Shown one piece after another: positions 5,388 to 9,426 of a DNA stretch of 9,426 nucleotides. Position 1 is the stretch's first letter; every line of letters begins with the position of its first letter. The stretch is from DATDOO01 sp035293245 (GTDB lineage Bacteria; Pseudomonadota; Gammaproteobacteria; Methylococcales; Methylococcaceae): NCBI GenBank assembly GCA_035293245.1, contig DATDOO010000270.1, forward strand, positions 1 to 9,426, given 5' to 3'. Position numbers and translations under genes: made by a program. Under the pieces are notes generated by a model. It had not been told where the DNA came from, did not search any database, and was given only the letters and a program-made list of their open reading frames with translations.

Positions 5388-6217
5388 GCCTGATAAAAAT
5401 ACCGCGTCAGGGCGTCCGCCTCGAAGCGATCCACCAGGAAAAACGCCTCCCGGCCGAAGCGGCCGAACAGGTTCACCAGCACGGTGCGGCGCGCGGCGAA
5501 AGTTTCCCGAATCCGCTCGCGGAGGCTCGGGCGCACGAACAGGCGGCGCCTTGCCCCGGTTTCCGGATCGCGCAGTTCCGCGAATCCCCAGGCCGGCAGG
5601 CGTTCGTATTCGGCGCTGTTCCACAGGACCACCGGCACCAGGTCGTGCGGGGCAAAGGCATCGAGCAGAGCCTCCAGTTCGCCGGAGGGGAAATGGAAGT
5701 CCGAAACCAGAAACACCAGCGCCCGCCGCTTGCCCAAGTGCACGGCGGTTTCCAGCAGAGCGTGCGCGTTGGCGCCTTGGGGCTGGAAATTCCGCAACCG
5801 CGCTTCCAGTTCTTCCGCCAGGCCCTTGTGCCAGCGCAGCGGCAGAATCCAGTCCGGGCTCAAGGCCGTATCGCAGCCGAAAAAGCCGAACGGATCGCCG
5901 CTGCGAAAGGCCGAATAGGCGGCCGAGGCCGCGAAGTCCGCCAGCAGGCGCATCTTGCCGGCAAAACCCATGGAAGCGGACAGGTCGGCGAGCACATACA
6001 CCGGCACGGCCACCCGCTGGCGGAATTGCCGGACCACCGGCTGGCCAAAGGGATCGGCCAGGGTGGCGCGCACGTCCAGGTGGCGCGCGTCGGGATGGGC
6101 CATGAAAGGGGCGAGGCCGTGGAATTCGAAACCGCCGCTACCGGTGGAGCCCGCATGGCGGCCGGCGTGTTCGCCGTGGCTGCGGCGTTGCATCCGGTAA
6201 TGAAACTCCTGAATCAA
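5384..6217 (-). CDS. mxaS: MxaS, DUF58/vWA-like protein
   Basis: 277 residues if started at TTG 6217-6215. Residues 26-68 (STGSGGFEFHGLAPF, then DARHLDVRATLADPFGQPVVRQF) are the DUF58 signature. D78-L-S80-A-S82-M (ADLSASMGF) is a vWA MIDAS motif, followed by RALVFLVSDFHFPSG in the later part of the vWA fold. There is no membrane segment, so the protein is probably cytosolic. DUF58 proteins are the partners of MoxR ATPases, and in methylotrophs mxaS lies between mxaR and mxaA. The TTG overlaps the mxaR stop (TGA 6216-6214). The next in-frame ATG, at 6193, would remove MIQEFHYR, which looks like part of the conserved N-terminus, so the TTG is preferred. The 3' end overlaps mxaA by 4 nt. Confidence 0.88.
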   Translation of the reverse strand: MIQEFHYRMQRRSHGEHAGRHAGSTGSGGFEFHGLAPFMAHPDARHLDVRATLADPFGQPVVRQFRQRVAVPVYVLADLSASMGFAGKMRLLADFAASAAYSAFRSGDPFGFFGCDTALSPDWILPLRWHKGLAEELEARLRNFQPQGANAHALLETAVHLGKRRALVFLVSDFHFPSGELEALLDAFAPHDLVPVVLWNSAEYERLPAWGFAELRDPETGARRRLFVRPSLRERIRETFAARRTVLVNLFGRFGREAFFLVDRFEADALTRYFYQA

Positions 6218-7344
6218 GGCGCGGCGACCTGGGCCAGGATGCGCTCCATCAGGTTGTCGATCAGCCCGGCGCGGCGCATTTCATAAACCGGCGTGAAGAA
6301 CACCCGGTGCGCCACCGTTTCGCGGAACACCGCCTGCACGTCCTCGGGCAGCAGGTGATCGCGCCCCGCCAGCCAGGCCGCCACGCGCGCGGCGCGCATC
6401 ATCATGCTCATGCCGCGCGGGCTGGCCCCGGCGAGAATCAGCCGCTCCATGTCCACACCCTCCAGCACGATGCCATAGTCCTTCGGTCTGCGGGTGGCTT
6501 GCCACAGGTCCAGGGCGTAATGCTGCAGAACCTCGCTGGCGTGCACTCGGTGCTGGATGAGATGGCCGATGGCGGCGATGTCCCGGTGCGGCAGGATGCC
6601 CGGCTCGATGGCGTCGATGAGGGCATCCACGTCGTGGAAGCGCGGGTTGAACATCAGCTCCCGCTGCAACTCCAGGGAGGCGGGCGTGTCGATGTGCAAC
6701 TCCATCAGGAAGCGGTCGCGCGCCGCCGAGGGGATTTCGAAAGTCTCCTCTTTCTCCACCCGGTTGCGATCGGCGAACACTTGCAGGTACGTGAAAACGT
6801 ACTCGCGATTGAAGGCGGTCACGCTGCGCTCCGCCATGACGCGCAACAGCATGGAATGCACCTGCGGCCGGGCGCGGTTCACTTCATTGAAGAAGAAAAT
6901 GGACAGCTCGTCGCCGTGCTTGAGCAGCGGGCCCGGATCGACGCGCGGCTTGCCGGATTCGTCGATGTAGGTGTGATAGATCAAATCGTTCGGCATCAGG
7001 TCGACGGTGCCCTCGATGCGTTCGAAAGCCCCGCCCACCCCGCGCGCCACGGCGCGCAGCAGCGTGGTCTTGCCGACGCCCACGTCGCCTTCCAGCATCA
7101 CGTGGCCGCGGGCGAAGATGGCCACGGTGATCTGCCGCACCGCTGCTTCCAGTCCCACGACGACCTGGTTGATGGCCTGCTCGAAACGTCCGGCGCGCTG
7201 GCGCCAGTCGGTGAGGAGGGCGTCTTTGTCCTGGCTGGCTTCGCCGTGCGGGATGTGCAGGTTGTCGTGCCTTTGGGAGTGCGGACGGTGGCTGGTGCCG
7301 AAATCTTCAGCCTCGGCGGGGAAGGGTGGGGTGAGTGGTTTCAT
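6214..7344 (-). CDS. mxaR: MxaR, MoxR-family AAA+ ATPase
   Basis: 376 residues from ATG 7344-7342. After a non-conserved 40-residue start comes the MoxR AAA+ core: Walker A GDVGVGKTT (86-94), Walker B region LSIFFFNEVNRARPQVHS (147-164), sensor 1 Asn194 (ADRNRVEKEET), the SAARDRF motif (206-212) and sensor 2 GASPRG (306-311). The typical C-terminal lid (AARVAAWLAGRDHLLPEDVQAVFRETVAHRV) follows. Where most MoxR proteins have D-E in Walker B this one has N-E (N153, codon AAT). MoxR ATPases act as chaperones with vWA/DUF58 partners, and MxaR is linked to methanol dehydrogenase activation. The frame is open upstream to a TTG at 7632, but that extension is unlike the family and runs through a repeat, so ATG 7344 is used. 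No clear ribosome-binding site is visible. Confidence 0.9.
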   Translation of the reverse strand: MKPLTPPFPAEAEDFGTSHRPHSQRHDNLHIPHGEASQDKDALLTDWRQRAGRFEQAINQVVVGLEAAVRQITVAIFARGHVMLEGDVGVGKTTLLRAVARGVGGAFERIEGTVDLMPNDLIYHTYIDESGKPRVDPGPLLKHGDELSIFFFNEVNRARPQVHSMLLRVMAERSVTAFNREYVFTYLQVFADRNRVEKEETFEIPSAARDRFLMELHIDTPASLELQRELMFNPRFHDVDALIDAIEPGILPHRDIAAIGHLIQHRVHASEVLQHYALDLWQATRRPKDYGIVLEGVDMERLILAGASPRGMSMMMRAARVAAWLAGRDHLLPEDVQAVFRETVAHRVFFTPVYEMRRAGLIDNLMERILAQVAAP

Positions 7345-7453
7345 GGGGAGTCGGGTGGTGCGGCGTGGGCGAGCGTCGCTGGCTGGCGGATGGCGACAGT
7401 AGCACAAAAAGTGGGCGGATTTGGCCACTTGAAGCGTTCGGTGCGAATGCCTT
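7345..7453 (-). promoter_or_regulatory. Probable mxaR upstream regulatory region
   Basis: This non-coding stretch lies between the mxaR start and the BIME-like repeat. On the minus strand it contains TGC followed by TACTGT (the hexamer is the complement of 7396-7401), which resembles an extended -10 element about 50 bp before the ATG. No matching -35 box is present. A promoter is expected somewhere here because upstream DNA is unrelated to mxa and ends in repeats. The box itself is a weak candidate. Confidence 0.25.
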
Positions 7454-7533
7454 GGAGGGTGCAATAGGCGACAGCCCATTGCACCGGATGCGGCCTCATG
7501 CGGCGCAATACGCGGGGTCATATTGCGCCCTAC
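7454..7533. repeat. BIME-like pair of inverted REP hairpins
   Basis: Unit 1, plus strand: head GGAG (7454-7457), stem GGTGCAAT (7458-7465) pairing with ATTGCACC (7478-7485). Unit 2, minus strand: head GTAG (7533-7530), stem GGCGCAATA (7529-7521) pairing with TATTGCGCC (7510-7502). Both are followed by a related tail (GGATGCGG and GCATGAGG), so they meet tail to tail. The stems differ by a T-A to C-G change on both arms, which preserves pairing and indicates that the hairpin structure matters. Confidence 0.75.
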
Positions 7534-7609
7534 GCGGGCTGAACGAAGAGATAGAGTCGAATGGGGTGACAAGGCAACGGAGCGCGAAGGTATGAGGTGT
7601 TTGCTCAGG

Positions 7610-8245
7610 TTACTTTCCCACGGGGTGGCCAAAGCGGTTGAGTTCGTATACCAGAGATTCTTTTTCCTCGCCTTCTAGTTTGTTCGCAATCGAATATGCC
7701 ATCTTGAGATCACCTAGGCGAGCATATAGTTTGCTCAGGCTAAACACGGCACTAGCATCCGTATTGCTTATCACATTAAATGACTGAAGTAACCTTTTGG
7801 CCCGTTCTGCAAAATATATAGCTTTCTTATTATCATTATACAATATCGCTAAATCGCCAATGGCAGAGTAAGATAATACTCTAAGAGATGCTTCTGTAAT
7901 TGAAATTATATCAGACTCTATGTTTTCGTAAGAAAACAGTTTGTCAGCCATGTTCTCTTCTGAATGCTGTATTTTTAGCAGCGCTCTGATGAATGCATTG
8001 CAGTTATCGTTTTCTATGAATTTCTCAACCTCCTTGTTCGATACAAAAAGCCTTATTTTATTCGAGGAAATAGTTAATGATTTTTCCAGGTCATAATTAG
8101 AAAGTTGACAATGGAGGGCGGCATGTAAACTTTTTTCAACTTGATCTGATCCCCATGCCATTGCGTAACACGATGTAAAAATAGGCCATACAAGAGCAAT
8201 TAGCAGTTGATGTGGGAGTTTTTGTGCTATGCAGCGGCTCGACAT
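7610..8245 (-). CDS. Exported TPR-like hypothetical protein
   Basis: 211 residues from ATG 8245-8243. An N-terminal signal peptide is likely (MSSRCIAQKLPHQLLIALVW, then PIFTSCYAMA-W). Cleavage after AMA is the best guess, with a weak lipobox-like TSC at 24-26 as an alternative. The mature protein is helical. Residues about 122-152 (LSYSAIGDLAILYNDNKKAIYFAERAKRLL) and 164-193 (ASAVFSLSKLYARLGDLKMAYSIANKL) have the spacing and A/G/Y pattern of TPR repeats, so it may be a periplasmic protein-protein interaction module. The family is not recognised. The frame continues upstream to a TTG at 8332 through a REP-like hairpin, but that extension precedes the signal peptide and is unlikely. The gene is strongly AT-rich compared with the mxa genes, which suggests acquisition, and it occupies the place directly upstream of mxaR. 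Confidence 0.6.
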   Translation of the reverse strand: MSSRCIAQKLPHQLLIALVWPIFTSCYAMAWGSDQVEKSLHAALHCQLSNYDLEKSLTISSNKIRLFVSNKEVEKFIENDNCNAFIRALLKIQHSEENMADKLFSYENIESDIISITEASLRVLSYSAIGDLAILYNDNKKAIYFAERAKRLLQSFNVISNTDASAVFSLSKLYARLGDLKMAYSIANKLEGEEKESLVYELNRFGHPVGK

Positions 8246-8302
8246 AGTAATATCGTAAAAAAGTAATGCCACATAGTGGCGTGCGACAATCAGTACGCAG
8301 TA

Positions 8303-8387
8303 TTGTTGGGGTGACGTCAGGAACCCCAACAAATCGGCGCTTGGTTATGGTTTAATTTAACCGTTGGGGTTCGCCGACTCACCCCAA
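8303..8387. repeat. Inverted pair of TTGGGGT/ACCCCAA hairpins
   Basis: Hairpin 1: TTGTTGGGGT (8303-8312) with ACCCCAACAA (8323-8332), a perfect 10-bp stem and 10-nt loop. Hairpin 2: TTGGGGT (8364-8370) with ACCCCAA (8381-8387), 7-bp stem and 10-nt loop. Reading hairpin 2 on the minus strand gives GGGGTGA...GAACCCCAAC, matching hairpin 1 on the plus strand, so these are two copies of one element in opposite orientation about 30 bp apart. Neither has a clear T run, so simple terminator function is doubtful. Confidence 0.7.
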
Positions 8388-8436
8388 TCTGCAAATATTG
8401 ACCGATCAAGAGCCGAATCAAGCCGCCTTCAGCCAG

Positions 8437-8468
8437 CGTAGGACGCATTAGCGAATGCGTAATGCGCC
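8437..8468 (+). repeat. REP-like element with GTAG head
   Basis: CGTAG head (GTAG at 8438-8441) directly followed by stem GACGCATTA (8442-8450), a 9-nt loop and TAATGCGCC (8460-8468), with 8 of 9 pairs formed. It has the same plan as the copies at 4293-4331 and 7502-7533. Confidence 0.65.
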
Positions 8469-8551
8469 GTATGAGATCGGTGCTGATGCGACTGCTGGCC
8501 CCGTCGCTTTTCGCCGACGGAATCAACGGTTGGTCCGCCGCACTCCGTGTT

Positions 8552-8851
8552 TCAAACATGCGCGGAATCGTGACGCTGAATTCGCGACAGCACATCCGCC
8601 AAGGCATCCTTGGCCCGTGCGGTGTCGTAGTCCGTTTGCAAACCAATCCAGAATCCGTCGCTCATTCCGAAAAAACGTGACAGGCGCAGTCCCGTATCCA
8701 CCGTAACGGCGCGCTTGCCGGCAATAATTTCGCCGATGCGCCGCTGCGGTACGCCGATTTCCTTGGCCAGCCGGTACTGGGTAATGCCCATGGGCTTCAG
8801 GAATTCCTCCAGCAGGATTTCGCCCGGAGTAGGGTGGGGAAGTTCGCGCAT
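8552..8851 (-). CDS. higA: HigA-family antitoxin (XRE helix-turn-helix)
   Basis: 99 residues from ATG 8851-8849. The N-terminus MRELPHPTPGEILLEEFLKPMGITQYRLAKEIGVP is the standard HigA/VapI opening. The helix-turn-helix spans about 24-45 (QYRLAKEIGVPQRRIGEIIAGKR), followed by VDTGLRLSRFFGMSDGFWIGLQTDYD, which is also diagnostic. HigA neutralises the HigB RNase and represses the higBA operon. The toxin gene normally sits directly upstream; here only its 3' end survives at 8865-8960, so this is an orphan antitoxin. It has probably lost its native promoter, which in higBA operons lies ahead of higB. The family assignment is firm; present expression is unknown. Confidence 0.9.
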   Translation of the reverse strand: MRELPHPTPGEILLEEFLKPMGITQYRLAKEIGVPQRRIGEIIAGKRAVTVDTGLRLSRFFGMSDGFWIGLQTDYDTARAKDALADVLSRIQRHDSAHV

Positions 8852-8864
8852 GGTTCTATCTCGT

Positions 8865-8960
8865 TCAGTGGTAATCGACGATCTCGACGTCGTAAGCGCG
8901 GCCTTTCTCGAAGCGGAAGCACACCCGCCACGGGTCGTTCACCAGGAGTATTGTCAAGCG
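8865..8960 (-). pseudogene. higB: Remnant of higB toxin (3' end only)
   Basis: Minus-strand reading ends VNDPWRVCFRF, then EKGRAYDVEIVDYH and a TGA at 8867-8865. This is the characteristic C-terminus of HigB/RelE-like toxins ('NDQWRICF...DVEIVDYH'). About 25 residues are recognisable. Just before them the frame has six unrelated codons and then a TAA (8963-8961). The N-terminal two thirds, including most of the RNase fold, are missing, and about 37 bp separate the remnant from the RND pump stop. The remnant ends 13 bp before the higA start, the usual higB-higA spacing, which supports its identity. A functional toxin cannot be made. Confidence 0.8.
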
Positions 8961-8997
8961 TTATTGTGCGTGCGAATGGGCATGACGGGAAGCCGGG

Positions 8998-9426
8998 TCA
9001 CGGGGTGCGCCGGTTCAACAGGAAATACACCACCGGCACCACCAGCAGGGAAAACGCGGTGGAGGCGAAGATGCCGAAGATGAAGCTCCAGGCCAGGCCG
9101 GCGAAGATGGGGTCCAGGGTGATGACGAAGGAGCCGAACATAGCGGCGCCCGCCGTCAGGAAAATGGGACGGAGGCGGGTGGCACCGGCCTCGATGAGGG
9201 CGTCCACCAGTTCGACGCCTTGCGCCCGCAGGCGTTCGATGAAGTCGATGAGGATGATGGAATTGCGCACCACGATGCCGGCCAGGGCGATCATGCCGAT
9301 CATGCCGGTGGCGGTGAACAGCACCGGATTCTCGTAAGCGCCCACCGGCCCGGCGAACAGGTTCAGCAGCCAGAAGCCGGGCATGATGCCGATGATGGTG
9401 AGGGGGATGGCCACCATGATCACCAG
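8998..9426 (-). CDS. RND efflux transporter permease (AcrB-like), C-terminal end, partial
   Basis: The last 142 codons of a gene that continues past the window end. It contains LVIMVAIPLTIIGIMPGF (membrane helix), a helix pair around FTATGMIGMIALAGIVVRNSIILIDFIERLRAQG, then ALIEAGATRLRPIFLTAGAAMFGSF and the last helix AWSFIFGIFASTAFSLLVVPVVYFLLNRRTP. The motif GIVVRNSIILIDF followed by A...R.RPI..T is the conserved end of inner-membrane RND pumps. These exchange protons for substrate as trimers, together with a periplasmic adaptor and an outer-membrane channel. The substrate cannot be inferred from this fragment. It is GC-rich like the mxa genes and is probably host chromosome, not linked functionally to mxa. 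Confidence 0.88.
   Translation of the reverse strand: MVIMVAIPLTIIGIMPGFWLLNLFAGPVGAYENPVLFTATGMIGMIALAGIVVRNSIILIDFIERLRAQGVELVDALIEAGATRLRPIFLTAGAAMFGSFVITLDPIFAGLAWSFIFGIFASTAFSLLVVPVVYFLLNRRTP

Larger units (their letters stand above)
8246..8551. other. Gene-free stretch rich in REP-like hairpins
   Basis: 306 bp between the start of the TPR-like gene and the end of higA. No coding sequence is convincing on either strand; open frames here run through the repeats. It holds an inverted pair of hairpins (8303-8387) and a GTAG-headed REP (8437-8468), listed separately. The promoter of the 7610-8245 gene should lie at about 8246-8300, but no clear boxes are seen. Nothing is recognised at 8475-8551. 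Confidence 0.5.

Noticed and set aside
5388..5624. Upstream extension of mxaA to a start at 5624
   Set aside because: It lies wholly inside mxaS in another frame and gives a Pro/Arg-rich peptide unlike MxaA. The ATG at 5387, or the GTG at 5315, fits far better.
5204..6286. Plus-strand open frame (360 codons) opposite mxaS/mxaA
   Set aside because: Shadow of the DUF58 and MxaA genes, with no coherent protein features.
6307..7467. Long plus-strand open frame (386 codons) opposite mxaR
   Set aside because: Antisense shadow of the MoxR ATPase: His/Gln/Arg-rich translation without recognisable motifs. The minus strand carries Walker A, sensor and lid motifs.
7345..7632. N-terminal extension of mxaR to a TTG at 7632
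   Set aside because: The extra 96 residues run through the BIME-like repeat and resemble no MoxR N-terminus.
7454..8468. Possible CRISPR array from the repeated hairpins
   Set aside because: The repeats are few, unevenly spaced, in both orientations and of differing sequence, and there are no uniform spacers or cas genes.
8317..8646. Minus-strand open frame of 109 codons across the repeat-rich gap
   Set aside because: It overlaps higA in another frame and runs through REP-like hairpins, with no domain features.

Overview
The window most likely comes from a methylotroph, probably a gammaproteobacterial methanotroph (Methylococcales-like). This rests on recognising six consecutive members of the methanol dehydrogenase accessory cluster on the minus strand, in their classical order R-S-A-C-K-L. 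They are a MoxR-type AAA+ ATPase (mxaR), a DUF58/vWA protein (mxaS), a periplasmic-domain membrane protein (mxaA), a membrane vWA protein (mxaC), a membrane-anchored TPR-like protein (mxaK) and the 5' part of a second vWA protein (mxaL, cut by the window start). Genus and species cannot be read from the sequence.

Layout from high to low coordinates, the direction in which mxa is transcribed. 8998-9426: C-terminal end of an RND efflux pump. 8865-8960: decayed 3' end of a higB toxin gene. 8552-8851: intact higA antitoxin. 8246-8551: no gene, but three REP-like hairpins. 7610-8245: an AT-rich gene for an exported TPR-like protein. 7345-7609: mxaR upstream region carrying a two-hairpin BIME-like repeat. 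7344-4356: mxaR, mxaS and mxaA with overlapping stops and starts. 4355-1744: about 2.6 kb of accessory DNA, in which a REP-associated tyrosine transposase (RAYT) between two inverted REP copies is followed by an unrecognised AT-rich 205-residue gene, a small AT-rich lipoprotein gene, two copies of a 16-bp repeat and a plus-strand TumE-type toxin-antitoxin pair. 1743-1: mxaC, mxaK and mxaL, again with overlapping ends.

Function. In known methylotrophs the RSACKL products are needed to make active, calcium-containing MxaFI methanol dehydrogenase in the periplasm. The ATPase plus vWA layout resembles MoxR/vWA chaperone pairs, and the membrane proteins presumably carry the activity across the inner membrane. 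Two features are unusual here. The normally compact cluster is split between mxaA and mxaC, with a divergent toxin-antitoxin operon next to mxaC. And mxaFJGI does not lie immediately upstream of mxaR; accessory DNA does. A palindromic repeat also sits in frame in the mxaA leader.

The most interesting non-gene signal is the set of short hairpins. Four have, or nearly have, a GTAG/GGAG head abutting an 8-9 bp stem and a 9-12 nt loop. Two of these form an inverted pair with compensatory base changes, and one is beside the RAYT gene. No CRISPR array, tRNA or rRNA was seen.
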